This document shows, piece by piece, positions 52,825 to 61,944 of a stretch of 64,000 nucleotides of DNA (positions are counted from its first letter, which is position 1; each line of letters begins with the position of its first letter). Source of the DNA: Hymenobacter translucens. GTDB lineage: Bacteria; Bacteroidota; Bacteroidia; Cytophagales; Hymenobacteraceae. The stretch covers positions 62,001-126,000 of the forward strand of contig NZ_JAJERB010000008.1 in NCBI RefSeq assembly GCF_020685205.1. The letters are read 5' to 3'. Both the position numbers and the translations under genes were made by a program. The notes beneath the pieces were generated by a model, which was not told the DNA's origin, did no database searches, and saw only the letters and a list, made by a program, of their open reading frames with translations.

Positions 52825-53541
52825 TTACAAAGGCTGTTTTTCAAGGACTTGCGCCCCCGGCTTCACCCGGTTCCGGACGGCTATTTCAATTCGGTTGAGC
52901 AGCGGAATGGCAATGACCAGCCACACCAGCCCGCCCAGCAGCCCGGCCAGCACGTCGGAGGCGTAGTGCACCCGCAGGTATACCCGGGTGAGGCCGATGA
53001 GCAGAATCAGCGCCGTGAGCAGGAGCGTGAGCGTCCAGCGCAAGGCGGTGGTGCGGGCGTGGGTGTGGACCAGGTAAATCAGCAGGCCATAGAACGAGGC
53101 GCTGATCATGGCGTGCCCGCTCGGAAAGCTCAGCCCCGACGCCGACACCAGCGGCAGCAGGGGCCGGGGCCGGTTGTACACGCTTTTCAGAACCAGATTG
53201 AGCGTAATGCTGCCCAGGGCCACGACCGGTACCACCAGCGAGTACCAGCGGTGGCGCCGCCGCCGCAGCACATAGGCAATAAGCGCCAGCGCCGCCACCG
53301 TTATAAAGTTGCGGGAAGCCAGAAACGTAACGGCCCGCACCCAGCCCTGGGCATTTTCCCCGAGCACCCGGTGCGCCCAGTCGAACGCCCAGGCGTCGAA
53401 GGACGCCACGTCCTGGTCGAGCACCTCGCGGCCAATGACCAGAAAAGCCACGATGCCCACCAGCCCCACGGCCAAAGTCAGCGTGAACTCGGCGGCAAAC
53501 AAAGCCAGGCTGGCCAGCAAACGACGCAGGTACGTATTCAT
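52825..53541 (-). CDS. PAP2-family phosphatase (copy B)
   Basis: 238 residues, about six membrane helices. Motifs K-x6-RP (KSVYNRPRP), PSGH (SFPSGHAM) and T-R-x5-H-x3-D (TRVYLRVHYASD). Paralogue of the gene at 51851: the C-terminal DNA sequences are visibly similar (cagcacgtcgg and gtgaggccgatgagcag runs). Possible substrates are undecaprenyl pyrophosphate or lipid phosphates. Confidence 0.9.
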   Translation of the reverse strand: MNTYLRRLLASLALFAAEFTLTLAVGLVGIVAFLVIGREVLDQDVASFDAWAFDWAHRVLGENAQGWVRAVTFLASRNFITVAALALIAYVLRRRRHRWYSLVVPVVALGSITLNLVLKSVYNRPRPLLPLVSASGLSFPSGHAMISASFYGLLIYLVHTHARTTALRWTLTLLLTALILLIGLTRVYLRVHYASDVLAGLLGGLVWLVIAIPLLNRIEIAVRNRVKPGAQVLEKQPL

Positions 53542-53772
53542 GTGCCATCCCGTACGCTTTCGCTTGACCGGATGTTGGCCCCTTTTCCTTTCCCGAAACT
53601 GCTTTCTCCCATTCGCAGCATCCGGCGGGCAGCCTGCCCCGGTGTTCCTTTAGCCAGGCCGGCCGGCAAACGGGTAGTGGAATTTTCGCAGAAAACCACA
53701 ACCCCGGCGGTCCATCCCCGTCAAACACTCCTGACACCTCCGCGCCTTTCTCCCATATCAGTACCCTTCCCC

Positions 53773-54453
53773 ATGTCCCTTCCCGACGCCGGCTTCGACC
53801 GGGTTGCGCCCGTTTATGATCTGCTGGCCCGGCTGGTATTTGGGCGGGCTCTGCAGCAGGCGCAGCAGGCGGCCCTGCGGGGTCTGCCGGAGGGGGAGCC
53901 GCGGGTATTGATTATCGGGGGCGGCTCGGGCTGGATTATCGGGGAAGTGCTCCGGCTGCGCCCCCAGGCCAGCATTCTTTACCTCGAAGCGTCGCCAGCC
54001 ATGCTGACCCGGTCGCGGCAGGTCGTAGCCGGCCTCACGCCCGAGGCGGGGCGGCAGGTGGAGCTGCGCCTGGGCACCGAAGACTTTCTGAAGGCCGAAG
54101 AAACGTTCGACGCCGTGCTGACTTTCTTTTTCCTGGATCTGTTCGAGCCCCTGCGGCTGGGTCATATCCTGCGCCGCCTGCATCGGGCGCTGCGGCCCGG
54201 GGCCGCGTGGCTGCTGGCCGACTTCTGCCCGCCCAAGCGGTTCTGGCAGAAAGGGCTTTTGACGATGATGTACCGCTTTTTCCGCCTGACGACCGGCATT
54301 AGCGGGCATGCCATTCCGGATTTGCGGGCCGAGCTGACCCGACTTGGGCTCAGCGCCGGGCCGGCCGAGCAGTTCTACGGCGGACTCGTAGCCGGCAGCA
54401 TATTCCGCATGGCCCCGCGCACCATTCCGGCCCCGGTTGCCGAACCGGCCTGA
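53773..54453 (+). CDS. Class I SAM-dependent methyltransferase
   Basis: 226 residues. Rossmann-fold motif RVLIIGGGSGWIIGEVLRL (motif I), ILYLEASPAML (motif II), FDAVLTFFFLDLF. Ubiquinone/menaquinone-type or small-molecule methylation is possible, but the acceptor is not known. The family start MSLPDAGFDRVAPVYDLLARLVFG is chosen; the open frame continues far upstream opposite the phosphatase gene, but that extension is not real. Confidence 0.85.
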   Translation: MSLPDAGFDRVAPVYDLLARLVFGRALQQAQQAALRGLPEGEPRVLIIGGGSGWIIGEVLRLRPQASILYLEASPAMLTRSRQVVAGLTPEAGRQVELRLGTEDFLKAEETFDAVLTFFFLDLFEPLRLGHILRRLHRALRPGAAWLLADFCPPKRFWQKGLLTMMYRFFRLTTGISGHAIPDLRAELTRLGLSAGPAEQFYGGLVAGSIFRMAPRTIPAPVAEPA

Positions 54454-54584
54454 TTTCCCCGGCCGCCGCAAGCGCAGGTCACTGGATGCGTTTCGCGCTG
54501 CCCGCTCCGGTGGCCGTGAGGTGCCGCCGCCTGGAATAGAGTGCTTTTTCCCGGCGGCAGACTGCTTTAGCTGCGCCGGCCGCC

Positions 54585-54592
54585 TACCTTTA
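54585..54592 (+). promoter_or_regulatory. Candidate -7 element for the M61 peptidase gene
   Basis: TACCTTTA, 39 bases before the ATG; seven of eight consensus positions. Confidence 0.4.
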
Positions 54593-54631
54593 GCCTTTCG
54601 TCTTCTCCCGCCCTATCATCTGCTGCCCTCT

Positions 54632-56470
54632 ATGCGGAATTCCGCCTTTGCCTTCCTGCTTTCCCTGCTGCTGCCCCTGGTCACGCTGGCCCAGGCCCCG
54701 GTTCAGTACCTGCTGCGCTTTCCGAATGCCCTGCACCACGAGGCTCAGATAACCGTCGTGTTCCCGGAGCTGCCTGCCGGCGCGCTTTCGGTGCGGATGG
54801 CCCGCTCCTCGCCCGGGCGCTACGCCCTGCACGAGTTTGCCAAGAATGTGTACGCCGTACAGGCCACCGATTCCAAAGGCAAGACCCTGAGCATCAGCCG
54901 GCCTGACCCCTACGGCTGGGACGTGGCCGGGCACGACGGCACCGTGCGCTTCAGCTACACGCTCTACGCCGACCGCATCGACGGTACCTATGCCGGCATC
55001 GACGCCCAGCACGCCCACCTGAACATTCCGGCTACCCTGGCCTACGCCCGGGGCCTGGAGCAACGCCCGGCGGCGGTGCGTTTTGAGCTACCGACCGGCT
55101 GGAAGGTGTCGACCCAGCTCCAGCCCGACGTAGCCGGCATTACCTGGACCGCGCCTCACCTGCAGTACCTGATGGATAGCCCCGTTTCTCTAGGCAACCA
55201 CGCCCGGCGCACCTGGCAGCAGGAAGGCCGCACCATCGAGTTTGACCTGCTCCACGACGGCACCGAAGCTGAGTTCGACCAGTTTGCCAAGCAGGCCCAG
55301 GCCGTCACCCGCGAGGCTTCGGCCGTGTTCGGGGAGCTGCCGGCCTTCGACTTCGGGCGCTACACCTTTATTGCCAACTATCTGCCCCAGGCCAGTAGTG
55401 ACGGCATGGAACACCGCAACTCCACCAGCCTCACCTCCTCGCAGCCCCTGCGCACGGGCGCGATGCGCAACATGGGCACGGTGTCGCACGAATTTTTCCA
55501 CGCCTGGAACGTGGAGCGCATCCGCCCCCGCGACCTGGAGCCTTTCGATTTCGAGCGGGCCAACATGAGCAACAGCCTATGGCTGGCCGAGGGCTTTACC
55601 CAGTATTACGGGGGGCTAATCATGCGCCGGGCCGGCTTACTAACCGACGAGCAGTACAGCCAGAGTGCGCTGAGCGGTCTGGTGAATGCCCTGCTCAACT
55701 CGCCCGGCGCCAAGCAGTACTCCCCGGTGGAAATGAGTCAGCAGGCCCCCTTCGTGGATGCCGCCGCTTCCATCGACCCCGGCAACCGCGCCAACACTTA
55801 CCTGTCGTACTACGAAATCGGCGGCGCCAACGCCCTGGCCCTGGACCTCGAGCTGCGCCAGAATCACAAGACCACGCTTGATGTCTTTATGCAAGCCATG
55901 TGGCTGCAGCACGGCAAGCCCCAGGCGAACTTCGCTCCCGCCGCGCCCTACACCCTGGCCGACGTCCAGCGCGTCCTGGGCCAGGTGGCGAAGGATACCG
56001 CCTTTGCGGGCACGTTCTTCCGCCGCCACCTGCTGGGTCACCAGCTTCCTGACTTTGAGAAGCTACTGGCTCCGGCCGGGCTGCTGGTACGCCGGACTAA
56101 CGCCGGCAAAGCCAGCCTGGGCCCGGTTCAGCTTACGTTTGCCGACAGCACCATCACCCTGGGCAGCAACACGCTGGTGGGCACCCCGCTTTACGTAGCC
56201 GGTCTCGACCGGGAAGACAAGATCCTGAGCCTGGACGGACAGAAGCTGCGCAGCCGGGCCGAGCTGGCCGAGCTGCTGGGCCGCCACAAGCCCGGCGACG
56301 TCATCCGCGTCGAGTACCACTCCCGCACCCTGCCCCGCACGGCCCAGGTTACCCTCTACGAGGATCCGAGCCTGGAAGTGGTTTCCTATGAAAAAGCCGG
56401 CCGCCCGGTAACCAAAAAAATGCAGCAGTTCCGCACCGCCTGGCTCGGCAGCAAGTGGAAGTCGAAGTAG
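54632..56470 (+). CDS. M61 family glycyl aminopeptidase with PDZ domain
   Basis: 612 residues with signal peptide (ends TLAQA). An N-terminal beta-domain precedes the gluzincin catalytic core with HExxH (H286-E-F-F-H290) and the downstream Glu at 320 (WLAEGF). A PDZ domain lies near the C-terminus (about 525-590: GLDREDKILSLDGQKLRSRAELAELLGRHKPGD). Removes N-terminal Gly/Ala from peptides in the periplasm. The start at 54632 begins the signal peptide; the longer upstream frame is rejected. Confidence 0.93.
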   Translation: MRNSAFAFLLSLLLPLVTLAQAPVQYLLRFPNALHHEAQITVVFPELPAGALSVRMARSSPGRYALHEFAKNVYAVQATDSKGKTLSISRPDPYGWDVAGHDGTVRFSYTLYADRIDGTYAGIDAQHAHLNIPATLAYARGLEQRPAAVRFELPTGWKVSTQLQPDVAGITWTAPHLQYLMDSPVSLGNHARRTWQQEGRTIEFDLLHDGTEAEFDQFAKQAQAVTREASAVFGELPAFDFGRYTFIANYLPQASSDGMEHRNSTSLTSSQPLRTGAMRNMGTVSHEFFHAWNVERIRPRDLEPFDFERANMSNSLWLAEGFTQYYGGLIMRRAGLLTDEQYSQSALSGLVNALLNSPGAKQYSPVEMSQQAPFVDAAASIDPGNRANTYLSYYEIGGANALALDLELRQNHKTTLDVFMQAMWLQHGKPQANFAPAAPYTLADVQRVLGQVAKDTAFAGTFFRRHLLGHQLPDFEKLLAPAGLLVRRTNAGKASLGPVQLTFADSTITLGSNTLVGTPLYVAGLDREDKILSLDGQKLRSRAELAELLGRHKPGDVIRVEYHSRTLPRTAQVTLYEDPSLEVVSYEKAGRPVTKKMQQFRTAWLGSKWKSK

Positions 56471-56485
56471 GGTAAAAGCGCCCTG

Positions 56486-56515
56486 GCAGCTAACAGCTAA
56501 AAGCCATCAGCCTGA
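56486..56515. repeat. Short AGCTAACAGC-type repeat
   Basis: cagctaacagctaaaagccatcagcc, 16 bases after the M61 stop; same vocabulary as the larger arms at 23334-23529 and 60204-60370. Confidence 0.6.
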
Positions 56516-56519
56516 TTAT

Positions 56520-57746
56520 ATGACCCCACGGCTGCTGCTGATCTACGCTATTATTCTGATTGACGTCGTGGTGGGCTCGGCTATCGGGCCGGTGATGCCG
56601 GACTTTGTGCGCGGTCTGCCCCGGCCTCAGCTGTGGCTGTCCCTGGGCACGGCGCTGTTTCTGGGTGTGCAGCTGTTTTCAGCTCCGGTCCTGGGCCGCT
56701 TGTCCGACGGGTACGGGCGCCGGCCCATTCTGATCTTGTCGGCCGTGGGTACGCTGGTGGCCAATACCCTGCTGCTGCCGGTGCGGGCGGGGCTGTTCTT
56801 TACCAACCGCGTCAGCGACGGGCTCACCAATGGCATGTACGCCACCGTCCGCTCAGCCATTACCGACCTCTCGCGCAAAGACGAGCTGTTCAAGAACCTG
56901 GGCCTCGAGGGCGCCATCATTTCCCTGGGCTTCGTGCTGGGGCCCATGGCCGCCGGCCTGCTGCTTACGGTCCTCGACGTGCCCGCCGACCGGCAGGTGC
57001 GCTACGTGGTAGGGCTGGCGGTGGGCTTGTCGGCTCTGAACGTCGGGTTGAGCTTGCTGCTGCGCGAAACCCACCGGCAGCGCAACGGGGTGCGCGGGGC
57101 CGAGCTGCGGGCCGAGCTGGCCTTGGCCCTGAACCCGCTTACGCTCTGGCACCGCCTGCAGGCCAGGGACACGCCAGGCCGGGGAATCCGGCCGGTGGTG
57201 CTGATGCAGCTGGCCCTCACGCTCAGCACGGGCTACTACTTCTACTTCGTGCCCTTTGCCAGCCTGGGCGAGCTTAAGCTGAGTGCCCGCGAAATAGCCT
57301 ACTTCTTCATGTACTTCGGGGGCCTGAGCATCGTGCTCAACTACGGCTTCTACACGTACCTGGCCGACCGCCTCAACCAGCGCCAGGCCATTTTCTGGCT
57401 CGCGCTGCTCGGCGTACCGGCCCTGGCCGGCTACGGCCTGATCGGCACATCACGCGTGGCCCTCTACGTGCTGGTGACCATCGACTGCCTCACGCTTTCA
57501 CTTATTCAGGGGCTGCTGGAAGGTTTGCTGGCCCAGCGCACCACCGATGAGGACCGGGGCGAACTGTTCGGCCTGAACCAGGCGCTGCAGGGGCTGGCCA
57601 GCTTCGCCACGACGCTTGTGTTCGGGGCGTTGTCGGTGCTGGACCTGCGGCTGCCCTGGGCCTGGTTTACCGTTTGCCTGGCGGCCGTAGCCTGGCAGGC
57701 CCGCCCGGGCCGGCAAGCGGCGCTGTCCGAATCAAACCAGGAATAG
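56520..57746 (+). CDS. MFS transporter, drug-exporter type
   Basis: 408 residues, twelve predicted membrane helices. Motif A-like loop GRLSDGYGRRPIL between helices 2 and 3. Similar to TetA/bicyclomycin-type proton antiporters, but the substrate is unknown. The 3' end overlaps the convergent gene by 15 bases. A short AGCTAACAGC repeat precedes it. Confidence 0.88.
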   Translation: MTPRLLLIYAIILIDVVVGSAIGPVMPDFVRGLPRPQLWLSLGTALFLGVQLFSAPVLGRLSDGYGRRPILILSAVGTLVANTLLLPVRAGLFFTNRVSDGLTNGMYATVRSAITDLSRKDELFKNLGLEGAIISLGFVLGPMAAGLLLTVLDVPADRQVRYVVGLAVGLSALNVGLSLLLRETHRQRNGVRGAELRAELALALNPLTLWHRLQARDTPGRGIRPVVLMQLALTLSTGYYFYFVPFASLGELKLSAREIAYFFMYFGGLSIVLNYGFYTYLADRLNQRQAIFWLALLGVPALAGYGLIGTSRVALYVLVTIDCLTLSLIQGLLEGLLAQRTTDEDRGELFGLNQALQGLASFATTLVFGALSVLDLRLPWAWFTVCLAAVAWQARPGRQAALSESNQE

Positions 57747-58382
57747 CCGGACCAGGGTCCAGAACACCAGACCGATGCTGCCCAGAACCAGGATCAGGCG
57801 CCCGTGCTTCCGGTCTTCGGGGCCGGAGGCGTACACCCGCTTGCCGTTGGGCAACTGCTTTTTATGCGTGTACAGGTGCCAGCCGATGAAAATTCCGACT
57901 ATCCCGCCCAGCACCGCCGACACGTAGCCAAAGAACACCCACCCCGGCCGGCTCGGCTCGGACTGAGACAGCTCGGCCAGGCGGCGGCTGCGCAGCAACG
58001 ACAGCTGCCCGGAGCTTACGTCCTGCCCCCGCTCCCGCAGCAGGTGGCGGGCCAGGTTCACATCGAGGGCGCTCCACTCGTCGGGCGCCACCAGGATATT
58101 GAACAGCTCTTCGTCGCTGAAGCTGTACAGATAATGGTCGGGGGCCACATTGGGTAGCTGCTCCTGACTGGCCTCGTCCTCCAGCTGCCGGGCCGTTTCA
58201 AAGTCGACGGCCCGCAGCTTTACGTTGAAGTAGGTGCTGGTGGGATTGACTGCAAAAGCCGGGTCGAAGAAAGGCTTTTCCAGCTCGGTCTCAAACGCCA
58301 GCCCGTGGGTACGGAACAGCTCCAGCAGGTCGTGGGCGGCCTCGGGGGTGGAAAACTGGCGGTAGGTGAGCAGGTCGGACAT
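57732..58382 (-). CDS. DUF2007-like N-terminal domain protein with two C-terminal membrane helices
   Basis: 216 residues. Residues about 1-70 (MSDLLTYRQFSTPEAAHDLLELFRTHGLAFETE) look like a DUF2007/PII-type signalling-like alpha-beta unit; two membrane helices follow at about 150-170 and 198-215, separated by a basic loop. Function unknown. ATG at 58382 is chosen over an upstream start. Confidence 0.6.
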   Translation of the reverse strand: MSDLLTYRQFSTPEAAHDLLELFRTHGLAFETELEKPFFDPAFAVNPTSTYFNVKLRAVDFETARQLEDEASQEQLPNVAPDHYLYSFSDEELFNILVAPDEWSALDVNLARHLLRERGQDVSSGQLSLLRSRRLAELSQSEPSRPGWVFFGYVSAVLGGIVGIFIGWHLYTHKKQLPNGKRVYASGPEDRKHGRLILVLGSIGLVFWTLVRLFLV

Positions 58383-58511
58383 GGACGGCGCGGCGGGGAA
58401 AAGCCGAAAGTATACATTTGGGGGCGGGCTTTGGCCCGGCGGCCCAGCCAAAGGCCGGTAATTTTGTATCTTGGGAAGACCAACCCCGGTGTAGCCCTTA
58501 TCTTTTTCCCG

Positions 58512-59093
58512 ATGCTTCGCTTCTTTATCGGTCTGCTGACATTCTCCGGACTGACTCTGCCCGCCACCGCACAGTCGGCGGCGCCCGGCCGGCCGGCCCC
58601 CCGGGTCTCCTACAGCCTGCAGGCCGGCACCTGGCTGACCAGCGGCTACGGCGGCGCTTCTTACCTGAGCCCCACGGCCTCCTACCGGCTGACCAGTCGC
58701 TTCACCGCCTTTGGCGGACTTACCTACCTGCGGCAGTTCCCGGGGGCAGCCCTCAGCGCATCAGAAGGTCGCGTACTCGCTCAGCCCGGTCTGAACCGGC
58801 TGCTGGTGCAGGCCGGCGGGCAGTACGCCGTGTCGCCCCGCCTGGCACTGACCGGTACGGCCTGGAAAGACCTCACGCCGTCTGCCCCGGGGCTGCGGGT
58901 GAACCCGTACGCCGGCTTTTCCTCGCCGGGCTCGGGATTCAGCATGCGGGCCGACTACCTGATTTCCGAGCATTTTTCCGTATCGGGCGGCATCCGCTAC
59001 AGCTCGGGCTATTCGGCTCCCGGCTACGTGAATCCGAACACGACGTTTTTCGGCACGCCCGCCTTCCAGGACCACACCCTGCCGGTTCGCTAA
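58512..59093 (+). CDS. Secreted outer-membrane beta-barrel-like protein
   Basis: 193 residues with signal peptide (TATAQS). Alternating beta-strands with aromatic ends (VSYSLQAGTWLTSGYGGASYL, RFTAFGGLTYLRQF) and Gly-rich turns fit an outer-membrane barrel or a small porin-like protein. Divergent from the preceding gene by 129 bases; no recognised function. Confidence 0.65.
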   Translation: MLRFFIGLLTFSGLTLPATAQSAAPGRPAPRVSYSLQAGTWLTSGYGGASYLSPTASYRLTSRFTAFGGLTYLRQFPGAALSASEGRVLAQPGLNRLLVQAGGQYAVSPRLALTGTAWKDLTPSAPGLRVNPYAGFSSPGSGFSMRADYLISEHFSVSGGIRYSSGYSAPGYVNPNTTFFGTPAFQDHTLPVR

Positions 59094-59186
59094 CCTCATC
59101 TGCCGCTCCCGGCTGCTTTCAGCGCAGCAGTGAGCGTTACCCGGCGCCGGAATGCCGCCCGCCGCCTTTTCCTCCCGCTACTCTGC

Positions 59187-60203
59187 ATGCCCGCCCGCAT
59201 CACCTTCGTTCGCAACGAGACCCTAAAGACCATCCGCCCGGGCTACCCCGGCAACAAGAAGTTCGGGGCGCAGTTTGCCAACGGCGAAACGCTGTTCACG
59301 CCCCGGTTTGCCGACGTTTTCCGCTGGAAGGTGTTGAGCTCGAATCCGCAGAAGGAAGAAAAGAAGGCAGACGCCTGGGTGCCCGAAGTAGTGCCCTGCG
59401 CCGAGGCCTTTTTGTCGACGGACGATATGCTTGTGTGGCTGGGGCACTCAACCTTTCTGTTGCGGGCCGCGGGCACCACGCTGCTGTTCGACCCGCTGCT
59501 GTTCGACTCGCCCTTCCTGCGGCGGCGCCACCCCCTGCCCTGCCGCCCCGAGGACGTGCGCGGCATCGACTTTCTGCTGATTTCCCACGGGCACCGCGAC
59601 CATCTGGATGAGAAGTCGGTAGCGCAGGTGGCGATGCGCAACGCCCGGATGCAGATTCTGGCCCCGCTAGGCATGACCCCACTGCTCAACGACATGGCCC
59701 CGGGCATCGGCGTGCAGGAAGCCGGCTGGTGGCAGCAGTTCGACCTGGGCCCCGAAGCAGCCATCGACATTTACTACCTGCCCGCCATGCACTGGCACCG
59801 TCGCGGCGCTACTGACCTGAACAAGGTGCTCTGGGGCTCTTTTCTGATCCGGGCTAACGATAAGCTTATCTACTTCGCCGGCGACACGGCCTGGGGCCCG
59901 CACTTCGAGCAGATCGAGCAGCAGTTCGGGCCGCTCGACATCGTGCTGATGCCCATCGGAGCGTACAAGCCGCCGTTTATGATGCAGCTCAGCCACGTGA
60001 ACCCCCACGAAGCGGCCAAAGCCTGCAACGTGCTGCGGGCCGGCCACCTCGTGCCCATGCACCATGGCACGTTTGATCTGTCGGACGAGCCGGCCTCGGA
60101 ACCTTTGCGCACCCTGCAGGACGTGGCCCACGGGCAGATGCTGCGCGGCGACCTGCACACCCCCGCCGTAGGCGAAATCATGTGCTGGCGGGAATGGGAA
60201 TAA
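59187..60203 (+). CDS. Metallo-beta-lactamase-fold hydrolase (UlaG/NAPE-PLD-like)
   Basis: 338 residues. Zinc motifs: ISHGHRDHLD (HxHxDH), LPAMHWHRRG, YFAGDTAWG, and the C-terminal PMHHGTFDL. The pattern fits the family that includes UlaG lactonases and NAPE-PLD-like phospholipases; the substrate is unknown. ATG at 59187 (MPARITFVRN) is preferred over the GTG at 59130. An inverted repeat follows immediately. Confidence 0.88.
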   Translation: MPARITFVRNETLKTIRPGYPGNKKFGAQFANGETLFTPRFADVFRWKVLSSNPQKEEKKADAWVPEVVPCAEAFLSTDDMLVWLGHSTFLLRAAGTTLLFDPLLFDSPFLRRRHPLPCRPEDVRGIDFLLISHGHRDHLDEKSVAQVAMRNARMQILAPLGMTPLLNDMAPGIGVQEAGWWQQFDLGPEAAIDIYYLPAMHWHRRGATDLNKVLWGSFLIRANDKLIYFAGDTAWGPHFEQIEQQFGPLDIVLMPIGAYKPPFMMQLSHVNPHEAAKACNVLRAGHLVPMHHGTFDLSDEPASEPLRTLQDVAHGQMLRGDLHTPAVGEIMCWREWE

Positions 60204-60370
60204 TTTAGCTGTTAGCTTTTGGCTGATGGCTGTTAGCTTTGATGTTCCGTTCCGGCTGTTTTTCCCCGAGATTCAGCCGGACATGACCTGGCAGCAGCCG
60301 TTTCGGCTACCGGCCAGTTCGTTCTGCCTCAAAAAAGCTAACAGCCAACAGCTAGCAGCTAACAGCTAAA
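60204..60370. repeat. Inverted repeat of the AGCTAACAGC family
   Basis: Left arm 60204-60240 and right arm 60334-60370 are reverse complements over 37 bases with four mismatches, separated by a ~93-base unique core. The left arm starts at the base after the hydrolase stop codon (60201-60203); the right arm ends six bases before the symporter ATG at 60377. Confidence 0.9.
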
Positions 60371-60376
60371 ACCACC

Positions 60377-61855
60377 ATGTCCCCCACCCTCGTTCTGAGC
60401 CTCGTTGCGGGCTACTTCACCATTCTGATCGTCATTGCCCTGCTCACCTCGCGCAAGGCGACCAGTGAAAGCTTCTTCGTGGCCAACCGCAACGCGCCCT
60501 GGTACATGGTGGCGTTTGCCATGATTGGCACCTCTCTGTCGGGCGTCACCTTTATCTCGGTGCCGGGCATGGTGCAGTCGCAGGCCTGGAGCTACATGGC
60601 CGTGGTTTTCGGCTACCTGGTGGGCTACCTGGTAATCGGACTGGTATTAATGCCGCTCTACTACCGTCTGCGGCTGGTGTCGATTTACGGCTACCTGGAG
60701 CAGCGCTTCGGGTTCTGGAGCTACAAGACCGGGGCTTTATTCTTTCTGATTTCCCGGGCCGTGGGCTCGGCGTTCCGCCTCTACCTGGTGGCGGGCGTGC
60801 TGCAGCTGGCCGTGTTCGATAAGATGGGCGTGCCCTTTGCCGTGACGGTGGCCGTGAGCATTCTGCTGATCTACCTCTACACCTTCCGGGGCGGCCTGAA
60901 AACCATTCTGTGGACTGACACCTTCCAGACCATGGCCATGCTGCTGTGCGTGGGCGTGAGCATCTACCTGATTTCGTCGGAGCTGAACCTGGGCTTTGCC
61001 GAGCTGGTGCGCACCGTAAAGGAAAGCTCGATGTCGCAGATCTACTTCTCTGACTTTCGCGACGACAAGTTCTTCTGGAAGCAGTTTGCCTCGGGCGCCT
61101 TTATCACCATCGTGATGACCGGCCTGGACCAGGACCTGATGCAGAAGAACCTGAGCTGCCGCAGCCTGGGCGACGCCCAGAAAAACATGTTCTGGTTTAC
61201 CATCGTGCTGGTGTTCGTGAACATCCTGTTCCTGACCCTGGGCGTGCTGCTGTATCAGTTTGCCGCTGCCAAAGGCATTTCCCTGACCAACGCCGAAGGC
61301 AAGGTGGTGGGCGACAACGTGTTTCCGCTGCTGGCCACCCAGCACTTCACCCTGTTTGCCGGCATCATCTTTATCCTGGGCATCATTGCCGTCACCTACG
61401 CCTCCGCCGACTCGGCCCTGACCGCGCTGACGACCTCGTTCTGCGTCGACTTTCTGGATATCCGCCAGTACCCGGAGGCCCGGCAAACCAAGCTGCGCCA
61501 GCTTACCCACTTTGGCTTCTCGGTGGTGCTCATCGTCATCATCCTGATCTTCAAGGCTCTCAACGACCAGAGCCTGATTACGGCCGTGTTCAAGGCGGCG
61601 GGCTACACCTACGGGCCGCTGCTGGGGCTGTTCTCGTTCGGCATCCTTACCCACCGTGGCCTCCACGACCGGCTGGTGCTGCCCGTCTGCGCCGCGGCCC
61701 CCATCATCACCTACATTATCAACGCCAACTCCGAAGCGTGGTTTAACGGCTACAAGTTCGGCTTCGAGATCCTGCTGCTCAACGGCGCGATTACCTTTCT
61801 GGCCCTGCTCGCCATTTCCCGCCCCGCCTCCACTCGCACCGCGGTTGCGGTTTAG
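60377..61855 (+). CDS. Sodium:solute symporter family transporter
   Basis: 492 residues with about thirteen membrane helices. SSS-family traits: GTSLSGVTFISVPGMVQSQAW in the first core helix, FRGGLKTILWTDTFQ, GLDQDLMQKNLSCRS, and the STYASADSALTALTT segment that binds Na+ in this fold. The substrate is unknown; close relatives carry sugars or sialic acid. Its stop codon starts the heptamer-type inverted repeat downstream. Confidence 0.92.
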   Translation: MSPTLVLSLVAGYFTILIVIALLTSRKATSESFFVANRNAPWYMVAFAMIGTSLSGVTFISVPGMVQSQAWSYMAVVFGYLVGYLVIGLVLMPLYYRLRLVSIYGYLEQRFGFWSYKTGALFFLISRAVGSAFRLYLVAGVLQLAVFDKMGVPFAVTVAVSILLIYLYTFRGGLKTILWTDTFQTMAMLLCVGVSIYLISSELNLGFAELVRTVKESSMSQIYFSDFRDDKFFWKQFASGAFITIVMTGLDQDLMQKNLSCRSLGDAQKNMFWFTIVLVFVNILFLTLGVLLYQFAAAKGISLTNAEGKVVGDNVFPLLATQHFTLFAGIIFILGIIAVTYASADSALTALTTSFCVDFLDIRQYPEARQTKLRQLTHFGFSVVLIVIILIFKALNDQSLITAVFKAAGYTYGPLLGLFSFGILTHRGLHDRLVLPVCAAAPIITYIINANSEAWFNGYKFGFEILLLNGAITFLALLAISRPASTRTAVAV

Positions 61856-61924
61856 TTGTCAGTTGTCCGTTGTTAGTTGTCAGGCCCTGTAACGACCTGA
61901 CAACTAACAACGGACAACTGACAA
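61856..61924. repeat. Perfect 29-base inverted repeat built from the CAGTTGT heptamer
   Basis: Left arm 61856-61884 and right arm 61896-61924 are exact complements with an 11-base loop. The arms contain ttgtcagttgtcc, the same unit as the tandem array at 45653-45708. The repeat begins directly after the symporter TAG. Confidence 0.95.
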
Positions 61925-61944
61925 CGGACAATTAATCAGTACCT

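Noticed and set aside
52777..53772. N-terminal extension of the methyltransferase (332 codons)
   Set aside because: Runs opposite a PAP2 phosphatase gene and has Gln/His/Arg-rich low-complexity sequence; the methyltransferase begins at 53773.
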